A stretch of 35,920 bases of DNA. Source: CAZTBB01 sp964611755 (lineage in GTDB: Bacteria; Pseudomonadota; Alphaproteobacteria; Micavibrionales; Micavibrionaceae). The notes under the pieces were generated by a model. It was not told where the DNA came from. It saw only the letters and a program-made list of their open reading frames with translations, and made no database searches. Below are positions 6,390 to 13,733 of the stretch, piece after piece (within the stretch, counting starts at the first letter, position 1; the number at the start of each line of letters is the position of its first letter). The position numbers were made by a program, and so were the translations under genes. The stretch lies in NCBI GenBank assembly GCA_964611755.1, contig CAZTBB010000014.1:1-35920 (forward strand), in the 5' to 3' direction.

Positions 6390-8414
6390 TTAAGCTGCCC
6401 TGACTTTCTCAAGGAATTTGCTTACCTCACTCTTCAGAGTCTCCGATTGCTTGGACAGGTCATTTGATGCTTCCAATACCTCATTGGATGCATGGCCTGT
6501 TTCCTGCGCCGCCGTCGAGACAGAAGACATATTCCCGGACACTTCCTGCGTTCCGGTTGCCGCTTCTTCTACGTTACGGGCAATTTCCTCTGTCGCGGAA
6601 ATCTGCTCTTCAATCGCTGCCGATATCGATGCCGCTGCCTCGCTGACGCCGCGAATACCTTGTGCGATAAACTGGATGGAATCTGATGCCGATTTTGTCT
6701 CGCTTTGAAGATTGGATACATTCTCTGCAATCTCCTCCGTAGCCTTTTGTGTCTGGCTGGCGAGATCCTTAACTTCGGAAGCCACAACCGCAAAGCCCTT
6801 ACCGGCATCACCGGCGCGCGCCGCCTCGATTGTTGCATTCAAGGCAAGCAAGTTTGTTTTCTCGGCAATATCCTGAATAAGGTTGAGAACTTCGCTAATT
6901 TGCTCGGCCGCAGATCGCAGACCATTCACGCGCTGCGAGGCTTGCTCTGCATCATCCACGGATTTCTGCGCAAGCTCGGTCGCTTTAGAGACTTGTTGCG
7001 CAATCTCGCGTCCCGATGCCGTCAATTCCTCTGTTGCCGTTGCAACGGTCTGCACATTGGCGGACATTTGCTCGGCCGCTGCCGCCACGCTTGCGGCAAT
7101 GGAATTTGTCTCTTCAACCGATGAACCCATGGATTGAGACGTATTCGATAGCTCGGTACTCGCGGAAACAACCGTATTGATAACGCCGCCGACACTGGCC
7201 TCAAAGCTATCGGCCATCTCCAGCATGGCCTGCTTACGCTCTTCTTCTGCGCGTTTCTCGGCTTCTTTTTGTTCCTGCTCGAGACGCTCAACCTCAAGTG
7301 CGTTTTCACGGAAGACCTGAAGCGCCTTGGCCATCATACCAATCTCATCGGCACGGGCTGCGCCTTCAATTTCAAAGGTCTTATCGCCCTTGGACAGACG
7401 CTCCATCTGGCCAATAATCATGGCAAAATTCTTGGACAAGAATTTAGACATCAAGAAGGCTAGGATAACAGATAAAAGGGCAACAGACACACCGGCCGTA
7501 ATCGCCATATTTCTAATTTGTGCCATATCAGCCAAGGCCTGCGGTCCGATCACATCTTGCTGATCACGAATTTCGGTAAACACCTTATCATAGCCGGCAA
7601 GCATTTCCGGCCCGACACGGTCAAGCCCGTTGTTATAAAGCTCATTACGCGCCAGAAGTGCTTCATGTGTTGCCGTTAATTTTTGCTGCAATTGTTCAAT
7701 ATTGCCGCGCGCTTGACGCACTGCCGCCCTGCTACGCGGATCTGTTGTTTCACGGGCAAGCTTGGCCTGATTTTCCAATGCCTCGTTCAACTCGCTCATC
7801 GCGATCTCATATTGCTCCGGCTTATTCTCATAGAAATATGCCTTCGTATAATAGCCAGAGAGCAATAAATCCTTTTGGATCAATCCGGTGTAATATGCCG
7901 TCGAAACTGCATTTGATTGATAGGCAGCCTCACCGGCCTTCTCCAGCAACTCACGGGTTTGCGTTGTTAAGGCATAAATCTCATCCATTGATGCCTGAAT
8001 ATATTTCTGCTTCTCGGAGACTTGATCGAAAATTTTGTGATACTCAACCGCCTTATCCTCCAGCGCCAGCAATTCCTCGAGGCGCTCGGGGTTGTGAACT
8101 ATTTTTTGAATATCTTCTCTGGAATGCTCGATGGCTTCGATATTACTCACTACATCATCATAACTTTTCTCAGACCCATCAATGCGATATGCAAGACTTC
8201 CCTTACGCGCATCACTCAATTTCTCGCTGAGATGGCCAAGCAGCAAGCTTTGCTTGGACGTATCCCTGTATTCCATGAAAATTTCTTTTAAGTGTGATGT
8301 CTTCCCAACACTATAGACCACAAGGCCACAGACCATAAAAACCAGTAAACCAAAAGCCATATTCAGCTTGGCGGTTATTTTTATATCATTCAGCTTATTC
8401 AATAAGTTCTGCAT
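6390..8414 (-). CDS. Methyl-accepting chemotaxis protein, 674 aa
   Basis: Membrane chemoreceptor. The start is ATG at 8412-8414, with GAGGAG seven bases upstream; a longer frame to 8489 would run into the neighbouring small gene and has no such site. Membrane helix 1 is about 19-36, a long helical periplasmic ligand-binding part about 37-303, membrane helix 2 about 304-326, HAMP about 327-380, then the cytoplasmic signalling rod with the conserved hairpin tip EKTNLLALNATIEAARAGDAG around 518-538. The roughly 265-residue, all-helical sensor part recalls the helical bimodular (HBM) type seen in receptors for organic acids; that is a tentative match. Many Gln/Glu pairs along the rod could be methylation sites. 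There is no C-terminal CheR-tethering pentapeptide. It shares an operon with three receivers and the LOV kinase. Confidence 0.95.
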   Translation of the reverse strand: MQNLLNKLNDIKITAKLNMAFGLLVFMVCGLVVYSVGKTSHLKEIFMEYRDTSKQSLLLGHLSEKLSDARKGSLAYRIDGSEKSYDDVVSNIEAIEHSREDIQKIVHNPERLEELLALEDKAVEYHKIFDQVSEKQKYIQASMDEIYALTTQTRELLEKAGEAAYQSNAVSTAYYTGLIQKDLLLSGYYTKAYFYENKPEQYEIAMSELNEALENQAKLARETTDPRSRAAVRQARGNIEQLQQKLTATHEALLARNELYNNGLDRVGPEMLAGYDKVFTEIRDQQDVIGPQALADMAQIRNMAITAGVSVALLSVILAFLMSKFLSKNFAMIIGQMERLSKGDKTFEIEGAARADEIGMMAKALQVFRENALEVERLEQEQKEAEKRAEEERKQAMLEMADSFEASVGGVINTVVSASTELSNTSQSMGSSVEETNSIAASVAAAAEQMSANVQTVATATEELTASGREIAQQVSKATELAQKSVDDAEQASQRVNGLRSAAEQISEVLNLIQDIAEKTNLLALNATIEAARAGDAGKGFAVVASEVKDLASQTQKATEEIAENVSNLQSETKSASDSIQFIAQGIRGVSEAAASISAAIEEQISATEEIARNVEEAATGTQEVSGNMSSVSTAAQETGHASNEVLEASNDLSKQSETLKSEVSKFLEKVRAA

Positions 8415-8433
8415 TGGGTGTCTCCTCAAAAGG

Positions 8434-8673
8434 TTAATTACTGATAATGTGTTCGAGTAAATATTCCAGATTGGCCAGTTGATGATCATAGACCATCAAA
8501 CGGCGTTCTTGCTCGGCGATTATGCCAAGCTTCCTTTTTGAGCGTTCAGACTTAAAACTTATAACATTTTTATGGTCATGCGTCATGCGATATATTAATG
8601 CGCAATCAGAAACCATAAAATCCGCAAGCTCCCCTCGCTTACGATTGTTATTTTTACCATGACTTTTCTTCAT
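8434..8673 (-). CDS. Small basic hypothetical protein, 79 aa
   Basis: A Lys/Arg-rich N-terminus (MKKSHGKNNNRKRGELADF) is followed by a helical region containing IIAEQERRLMVYDHQLANLEYLLEHI-like heptads in its second half. No membrane segment. GGGAG lies eight bases ahead of the ATG at 8671-8673. It fits between the first receiver gene (24-base gap) and the chemoreceptor (19-base gap), so it is almost certainly part of that operon. A small scaffold or adaptor for the receptor or receiver is conceivable, but I recognise no family and no function is shown. Confidence 0.75.
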   Translation of the reverse strand: MKKSHGKNNNRKRGELADFMVSDCALIYRMTHDHKNVISFKSERSKRKLGIIAEQERRLMVYDHQLANLEYLLEHIISN

Positions 8674-8697
8674 ATCATTATCTCCCTTAACAAACCC

Positions 8698-9081
8698 TTA
8701 AGACAAAAGTCTGTCGACTTCGGTTTTAAGCTCTTCGGTCGTAAAAGGTTTTCTTAAAAACCCGTCGGTAAAGATTGTTCCCGGTATGTTATCCTGCATT
8801 TCTATGGCTGGACCATCGCCGGTAATGGTCAATATTTTCATTTGTTTTTTCACATCCGGCCTATTCAAATCCAAAATCAAATCCAGACCTGATTTTTCCG
8901 GCATATATAAATCCGTAATAATCAAATCGTAATGATAGTGAGACATCTTTTTCTGCGCATTATTCACGCTATCGCATGTATCTACATCATAGCCAAAACG
9001 TCTTAAGCTACTCGAAATGGCATGGCCGATAGCCGGCTCATCATCTACGATTAATATTCTGCGGCCAATATTCTGACTCAT
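8698..9081 (-). CDS. Single-domain response regulator, 127 aa, first gene of the operon visible here
   Basis: Receiver domain with D13-D14, phospho-acceptor D57 in ITDLYMPEKSG, T86 region (LTITGDG) and the conserved Lys in RKPF. No output domain. It is the first gene of the minus-strand signalling operon that can be seen, but the ten-base assembly gap lies only nine bases upstream of its ATG. Its ribosome-binding site, promoter and any earlier operon genes therefore cannot be judged. The region after the gap carries a MerR-type palindrome pointing the other way. Confidence 0.92.
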   Translation of the reverse strand: MSQNIGRRILIVDDEPAIGHAISSSLRRFGYDVDTCDSVNNAQKKMSHYHYDLIITDLYMPEKSGLDLILDLNRPDVKKQMKILTITGDGPAIEMQDNIPGTIFTDGFLRKPFTTEELKTEVDRLLS

Positions 9082-9090
9082 TATTATTCA

Positions 9091-9100
9091 NNNNNNNNNN
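9091..9100. other. Assembly gap (ten Ns)
   Basis: Ten consecutive N characters. The length is probably a placeholder rather than the true distance. It separates the signalling operon from the MerR-type gene, so their apparent divergent arrangement is not proven. Confidence 1.
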
Positions 9101-9124
9101 ACCTCGCCCATCTATCTATGGTAA

Positions 9125-9145
9125 TATCTGTATTAGATACAGATA
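9125..9145. promoter_or_regulatory. Palindromic operator, probably bound by the adjacent MerR-type regulator
   Basis: TATCTGTAT, a three-base spacer TAG, then its exact complement ATACAGATA give a perfect 21-base inverted repeat centred 29 bases ahead of the merR-type start codon. MerR proteins bind such dyads inside long-spaced promoters. Autoregulation is the simplest reading; a divergent target on the other side would lie across the assembly gap. Confidence 0.75.
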
Positions 9146-9163
9146 CAAGGAAATAAGTGAATT

Positions 9164-9604
9164 TTGTCTATTTACACCATTGGAGAGCTATCAAAAGAGA
9201 CCGGATGCCATATTGAATCAATCCGCCAATATGAGCGAAAAGGCCTGATTAAACAGCCTTTCAGAACAGAAAGCGGTCATAGGCGCTATAATGAACAACA
9301 TGCAAGTGTACTCAAGCTGATTATGCAATTCCGGCGCGCGGATTTCTCTCTGCAGGATATTAAATCGATTCTGGACGACCTGAATCAGGATTATGCGCCC
9401 TGTGGCAAAATTGAAAACCATGGGCTGAAATACGCCTATCTTATTGAAAAGAAAAAGAAAGCTCTGCATGCCTGCGAAGAAATGCTGGCTGAAATCGGTA
9501 AAACCTGTATCAGTTGTCACAAGGCGCACAAGAACACAATCATTAATGACTGCCCCCTTGTCTCCGGCCTGATCCGAGAGTTTGAGCCCAAGAAGCTGCT
9601 ATAG
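9164..9604 (+). CDS. MerR-family transcriptional regulator, probably metal-responsive, 146 aa
   Basis: An N-terminal winged helix-turn-helix (IYTIGELSKETGCHIESIRQ at 3-22, then YERKGL and GHRRY) is followed by the dimerisation helix and a Cys-rich end. C80, C115, C118 and C130 lie close to where Hg(II)-type MerR proteins place their three metal thiolates, with one extra Cys in a CxxC. This suggests a soft-metal or thiol-reactive signal. An in-frame TGA at 9158 forces the start to lie downstream of it; TTG at 9164 is the first usual start codon, with AAGGA rather far upstream. No metal-efflux gene is adjacent; the gene downstream is convergent. The real target may lie at the palindrome or elsewhere. 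Confidence 0.88.
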   Translation: MSIYTIGELSKETGCHIESIRQYERKGLIKQPFRTESGHRRYNEQHASVLKLIMQFRRADFSLQDIKSILDDLNQDYAPCGKIENHGLKYAYLIEKKKKALHACEEMLAEIGKTCISCHKAHKNTIINDCPLVSGLIREFEPKKLL

Positions 9605-9615
9605 CACCCCCTTGG

Positions 9616-9948
9616 CTAAGATAGTTGCTCCGATAAAATTCTTTGCTTCAACGACGATAAAGCCACGCTATTGCCCTCGGCTACCGCTTGCTCAAGCTGT
9701 TCCAAAAGCTTTTTATTGGCCTCAATACGCATATCAAAACCAAGCGTATCAAACCAATCCAGACCTAAATCTTCACTGATACCATCCAGACGATCCGCGA
9801 GTGACTCCATTTCGCTATGAAACAGGTGCCAAAGCTTGCGTTGCTCCTGAAGATTTTTTCGAAGAACCCTAACTCTTTCCAGAATTCGTGTCGCTCTCTT
9901 CTTTTTCTCAAGCGAAGAGAAGCTCGTTATAATCGGCATATTACTCAA
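9616..9948 (-). CDS. Small helical hypothetical protein, 110 aa
   Basis: Highly charged and helical, with likely coiled coil at about 15-60 (KKKRATRILERVRVLRKNLQ) and again near 75-95. No membrane segment, no cysteine. I prefer the TTG at 9946-9948 because AGGGGGA lies seven bases ahead of it; the ATG three codons later has no well-spaced site. It converges on the MerR-type gene (11-base gap) and follows nothing closely. Family not recognised. Confidence 0.6.
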   Translation of the reverse strand: MSNMPIITSFSSLEKKKRATRILERVRVLRKNLQEQRKLWHLFHSEMESLADRLDGISEDLGLDWFDTLGFDMRIEANKKLLEQLEQAVAEGNSVALSSLKQRILSEQLS

Positions 9949-10030
9949 TGTATTTTCCCCCTACTATCATATTACCATAAAAGCTAGGGTGAATAACACT
10001 TTTTTTATGATTTTCTGATAACCAAAACCT

Positions 10031-10873
10031 TTATTTTGTTGTGGTTTTTCTAAGTCTTAGCATTAGAGCGCATAAAAACAGGCCCGCCTGCAGAACAACA
10101 ATTGTCGGCGCGGTTGCTGTATCATAATGGTAACTCAGAATGGTTCCCATCACAGACGATATCAAGGAGGATGCGAGTGCAATCATCATCATGCGATCAA
10201 AAGATTTCGCCATTAAAAACCCAATGGCACCCGGCGCAATTAACATCGCAATCACAAGAATAATCCCAGCCGCCTTCAAAGCCGATACAATCGTCAGAGC
10301 CAATAAAATCAACAGGGCGTAATGCAATATTTTTGATGGCAACCCTGAGGCTCTGGCATAGGCCGGATCAAAGCAATAGAGCATGAAATCTTTGCGTTTT
10401 ATAAACAAAATCAATGAACCTAGTAGTGCAATGACCGCTGTTTCCATGACATCATAATCACGCATACCCAAAACATTCCCGAACAGGATGTGAAACAGAT
10501 CAATATCACTGTGAATATGGCTTAATATCACAAGCCCAAGCGCAAACATCCCGGAAAAGACAATCCCCATAACCGCATCCTCTTTTATACGGCTATGGTT
10601 TTTTATATAACCAATCGAGATGACAGAGAAAAATCCGGCCACAAAGGCCCCGAGCGCAAGCGGGGCACCAATGATATAGGCAATGCCTAACCCCGGCAAA
10701 ACCGCATGCGCAACGGCATCACCCATAAGGGACCAGCCTTTTAATACCAGAAAACAGGAAAAAAGCGCACATACAAGCCCAATCAGGCAGGATACAATCA
10801 TGGCGCGCTGCATAAAGCCATGGCTCAGCGGTTCCATGATAAAATCAATAAACAGACCACTATCCATGCGCAT
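10031..10873 (-). CDS. sitD: Mn/Fe ABC transporter permease (SitD-like)
   Basis: A 280-residue hydrophobic protein of the ABC-3 family with about eight membrane helices. The family stretch LVLKGWSLMGDAVAHAVLPG at about 43-62 and the LIAPGAIGFL motif in the second half are both present. It forms the channel of a manganese/iron importer together with the neighbouring permease. Its start overlaps the stop of the upstream permease by 14 bases, and it is the last gene of a four-gene operon running from 13502. The two permeases are similar to each other along their length, as in sitCD, where the importer uses a heterodimer. Confidence 0.9.
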   Translation of the reverse strand: MRMDSGLFIDFIMEPLSHGFMQRAMIVSCLIGLVCALFSCFLVLKGWSLMGDAVAHAVLPGLGIAYIIGAPLALGAFVAGFFSVISIGYIKNHSRIKEDAVMGIVFSGMFALGLVILSHIHSDIDLFHILFGNVLGMRDYDVMETAVIALLGSLILFIKRKDFMLYCFDPAYARASGLPSKILHYALLILLALTIVSALKAAGIILVIAMLIAPGAIGFLMAKSFDRMMMIALASSLISSVMGTILSYHYDTATAPTIVVLQAGLFLCALMLRLRKTTTK

Positions 10874-11705
10874 CCCCCTTATTGTGGGAGAAAAGGCCGT
10901 ATTTGGGACTAAACACGAAAATGATCAGGAATAAAAGCGTTTGCAGACAGACAATAACCCCGCCCGGATTGGAATTGATAAAAAAGCTCAGATACGCGCC
11001 CAGAGCGCTTGTAAGCCCGCCAACACATATGGCAATCCATATCAAACGCTCAAACTTATCGGTTAACAGATAGGCACAAGCACCCGGCGTAATCACCATG
11101 GCAATGACAAGACATGCCCCCACACTCTGCAAAGCCGCAACGCAGGCTGCACTCAAAAGAGTAAAAAACAGAATTTTGAGCCACATGACCGGCAATCCTA
11201 TGCTTCTCGCATGGGCCTCATCAAAAAAGACACTGAGAAAGTCTTTCCACTTCAGCGCCAAAACAAAAAGCGTAATCGCCGCGATAATGACAATCTGTAT
11301 GACATCCGCATCGGCAATAGCCAATATATTGCCAAGAATAATACCTTGCAGGCTGACGCTCATCGGATTAATCGAGGCCAAAAGCAAACCGGCAGCAAAA
11401 AAACTGGTAAAAACAATACCGATGACGGCATCCTCGCGCAAATGCGTACGTTGTTTCACAATTGCCATGCTTAAGGCCGCCAAAAGCCCGGTAAAAAAAG
11501 CCCCAACGGCGTAAGGCAGCGCGAGCAGATACGCCAGAGCAACCCCCGGCACAATCGAGTGCGCCAAGGCATCCCCCATAAGAGCCCAGCCCTTCAACAT
11601 CAAATAACAAGACAAAAACGCACATGTTAGGCCAATCAAGGCACTGACCCATATCGCACGGATCATGTAATCATAGTGAAACGGCTCTGCTAAAAACTCG
11701 ATCAC
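10860..11705 (-). CDS. sitC: Mn/Fe ABC transporter permease (SitC-like)
   Basis: A 281-residue ABC-3 family inner-membrane protein. The hallmark LMLKGWALMGDALAHSIVPG lies near residues 41-60 and VITPGACAYLL in the second half. It pairs with the following permease to form the translocation path for metal delivered by the periplasmic binding protein. It starts two bases after the stop of the ATPase gene, and overlaps the next permease gene. The sequence alone does not separate Mn from Fe import; the binding protein suggests either, not zinc. Confidence 0.9.
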   Translation of the reverse strand: MIEFLAEPFHYDYMIRAIWVSALIGLTCAFLSCYLMLKGWALMGDALAHSIVPGVALAYLLALPYAVGAFFTGLLAALSMAIVKQRTHLREDAVIGIVFTSFFAAGLLLASINPMSVSLQGIILGNILAIADADVIQIVIIAAITLFVLALKWKDFLSVFFDEAHARSIGLPVMWLKILFFTLLSAACVAALQSVGACLVIAMVITPGACAYLLTDKFERLIWIAICVGGLTSALGAYLSFFINSNPGGVIVCLQTLLFLIIFVFSPKYGLFSHNKGDAHG

Positions 11706-11707
11706 GC

Positions 11708-12589
11708 CTAACCCTCCGGCGTTATCTTTTTGGGTCTCTTGGCACGGGTAATGCGCTCATCACCCTCCGCGCCATACAGAACGAGAGGACGCTCATCATC
11801 GGTTAGAACCGTAATGCTTCTGGTATCTTCATCATCATGGATATCGGATCCCATCAGCTTATGATCGCGCAACATGGAACCGAAGGCCTTGGCCAAATTA
11901 TCCTTATTAAACGTGCTCTCAACCGATCCATAAGCCAGCATTTCCTGATTGATCAACATGACATTGTCACAGAGATAAGGAACGCTTCCGAGATTATGCG
12001 TTGAAACCAAAATCAAGCGCCCTTCTTGCGCCAAAGAACGAAAAAGCTGTATCAGTGAGTCTTCGGTTTTGATATCAATGCCAGTAAACGGTTCATCCAA
12101 TAAAATCACCTGCCCGCCCTGAGCCAGTGCCCTGGCGACAAATACGCGTTTCTTCTGACCACCGCTAAGCTCTCCAATTTGCGTGCCCCGGAACTCTTCC
12201 ATGGCGACGCGCTTCAAAGCCTCATCAACGGCCAGATAATCCGCCTTTTTGGGACGGCGAAAAAAACCCATCTGCCCATATCGGCCCATCATCACAACAT
12301 CTTCAACCAAGACAGGAAAATTCCAATCAACATTTTCCGTCTGCGGAACATAGGCAACCAGATTTTGCCGCAGAGCCTCCCTGACAGGGAGGCCGCATAT
12401 TTGTACCTCACCGCGCGAAGGCCTTAAAAAACCCATCATTGTTTTGAACAAAGTTGATTTACCGGCGCCATTTACACCGACAAGGCCGCATACTTTGCCG
12501 CCCTCAAAAAACACATTTATGTTCTTAACCCCGCATGTCCCATTCGGGTAGATAACCTCAATATTATCCAATCGAACATCAACCGCCAT
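11708..12589 (-). CDS. sitB: Mn/Fe ABC transporter ATP-binding protein (SitB-like)
   Basis: A 293-residue ABC ATPase with Walker A GVNGAGKST (38-46), Q-loop Q83, signature LSGGQ (141-145), Walker B VILLDEP (161-167) and switch His in STHN. It powers the importer formed with the two permeases downstream. A C-terminal extension of about 50 acidic and basic residues (HDDEDTRSITVLTDDERP...) beyond the core domain is longer than in many homologues and may be regulatory. Its start overlaps the end of the binding-protein gene by 11 bases, so expression is coupled. Confidence 0.92.
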   Translation of the reverse strand: MAVDVRLDNIEVIYPNGTCGVKNINVFFEGGKVCGLVGVNGAGKSTLFKTMMGFLRPSRGEVQICGLPVREALRQNLVAYVPQTENVDWNFPVLVEDVVMMGRYGQMGFFRRPKKADYLAVDEALKRVAMEEFRGTQIGELSGGQKKRVFVARALAQGGQVILLDEPFTGIDIKTEDSLIQLFRSLAQEGRLILVSTHNLGSVPYLCDNVMLINQEMLAYGSVESTFNKDNLAKAFGSMLRDHKLMGSDIHDDEDTRSITVLTDDERPLVLYGAEGDERITRAKRPKKITPEG

Positions 12590-13502
12590 ACTGCTGTGCT
12601 TTCAACCCTTCACGAAATCCATTTGCTATTGTCTGGCTTGTGACGCGCAACAAATCCAAATATGTCGGAACCGGCCCGTCTGCCTCACTCAAGGAATCAA
12701 CATAGAGCACACCACCATAAAGCGCCCCCGTCTCGGACGCGACCTGTTTGGCCGGCTTATCGGAGACCGTGCTCTCGGAAAAAACAACAGGGATATTGTT
12801 CTTACGCACCTTATCAATAACATTCTTTACCTGCCGGGGTGAGCCCTGCTGATCGGAATTCATTGGCCAGATATATATATCGGTCATGTTTAAATCTTTT
12901 GCCAAGTAACTGAACGCACCCTCACTGGTGACCAGATAGCGCTTATCTTTTGGAATCTTGGACAGAATATCCTCTAACTCTGAACGCATATTGGCGATTT
13001 TAGATTTATAAATCTTTGCATTTCTGGCGTAATTCTCTGCATTTTCGGGATCAACCTTGCTCAAGGCTTTGCGGATATTTTGTATGTAAACAATGGCATT
13101 CTCACTCGACATCCATGCATGCGGATTTGGTTTTCCGACATATTCGCCTCTCGTTATAGAGATCGGCATAATGCCTGTTGAAATAACAAAGGATTGCGCC
13201 CCATCAACATCCTCTAAAAACCTTCTGAACCATAATTCCAAATTAAGACCATTCCATAGAATGATATCGGCATCTTGCGCTTTAACCAAATCTTGCGGCG
13301 TCGGCTGGTAATCATGAATTTCCGCGCCCGGTTTTGCTACGGATACGACATCGGCATGCTCGCCCGCGACATTACGCGCCATATCGGCCAGAACAGTGAA
13401 GCTGGTCACCACTTTGATCCGCTTTTTTGCATGGGCTTCAGAGCCAAAATTAAAGAATAAAATCAGGGATAGGCACAAAAATTGTATGGTTTTTAAAAAC
13501 AT
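12579..13502 (-). CDS. sitA: Periplasmic Mn/Fe-binding protein of ABC importer (SitA-like)
   Basis: Cluster A-I solute-binding protein, 307 residues from the ATG at 13500-13502. This start gives a clean signal peptide with cleavage after AHA (about residue 25); a GTG at 13538 would add 12 polar residues before it. The metal ligands can be placed at H63 (EIHDYQPTP), H128 (NPHAWMS), E194 (TSEGAFSY) and D269 (LYVDS). The His-His-Glu-Asp set is typical of Mn/Fe binders (PsaA, SitA, MntC), whereas zinc binders have a third His. First gene of sitABCD. An inverted repeat 52-71 bases upstream is a candidate metalloregulator site. Confidence 0.93.
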   Translation of the reverse strand: MFLKTIQFLCLSLILFFNFGSEAHAKKRIKVVTSFTVLADMARNVAGEHADVVSVAKPGAEIHDYQPTPQDLVKAQDADIILWNGLNLELWFRRFLEDVDGAQSFVISTGIMPISITRGEYVGKPNPHAWMSSENAIVYIQNIRKALSKVDPENAENYARNAKIYKSKIANMRSELEDILSKIPKDKRYLVTSEGAFSYLAKDLNMTDIYIWPMNSDQQGSPRQVKNVIDKVRKNNIPVVFSESTVSDKPAKQVASETGALYGGVLYVDSLSEADGPVPTYLDLLRVTSQTIANGFREGLKAQQYGG

Positions 13503-13553
13503 CACTCTCTCATTTGTACTATTTTTATTTTCCCCCACAGCATAGATGTAGCA

Positions 13554-13573
13554 TTTGCTGGCATTTTAGCAAA
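13554..13573. promoter_or_regulatory. Candidate metal-repressor operator upstream of sitA
   Basis: TTTGCT, eight bases, then its complement AGCAAA. It lies 51 bases ahead of the sitA start inside the region where the minus-strand promoter should be. Alphaproteobacterial sit operons are commonly repressed by Mur/Fur-type proteins that bind A/T-rich dyads with TGCAAA-like halves, so this fits, but the match was made by eye. Confidence 0.35.
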
Positions 13574-13614
13574 GACTAAAGTTCATTTTATAATGATCCA
13601 TCCCTTTGAAAAAC

Positions 13615-13643
13615 TTGCATCCTTCATCGCTTCCTGATACAAA
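13615..13643 (+). promoter_or_regulatory. Candidate promoter of queCDEF
   Basis: TTGCAT (13615-13620), 17 bases, TACAAA (13638-13643). The predicted transcript would begin around 13650 and include the whole riboswitch starting at 13687. Confidence 0.4.
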
Positions 13644-13686
13644 AACCGCACCTCATGAACGGGCTTTATAAAAGTTCGGATGGGCG

Positions 13687-13726
13687 GCCGGTCGCAGACC
13701 CTACCCGGCAATAGCGAAAACAAGGA
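13687..13726 (+). promoter_or_regulatory. preQ1-I riboswitch controlling queCDEF
   Basis: Stem P1 is GCCGG (13687-13691) with CCGGC (13705-13709). Its loop begins TCGCAGACCC, and the A-rich tail AATAGCGAAAACAAGGA follows, ending in the ribosome-binding site AAGGA (13722-13726) seven bases before the queC ATG. The GGTCGCAG...CCC...AAAACAAGG pattern matches the H-type pseudoknot of the Thermoanaerobacter preQ1-I aptamer, where loop C residues pair with the AAGG. Ligand binding should therefore hide the ribosome-binding site and stop translation. The gene context (preQ1 synthesis immediately downstream) agrees fully. Confidence 0.9.
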
Positions 13727-13733
13727 TACGAAC

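Noticed and set aside
8415..8489. 25-residue N-terminal extension of the chemoreceptor
   Set aside because: It would overlap the 79-residue gene, and the internal ATG at 8414 has GAGGAG at proper spacing and puts the membrane helix in the usual place.
13680..13733. Longer QueC start at 13680
   Set aside because: The extra 18 codons are the riboswitch itself, and the true ribosome-binding site lies after them.
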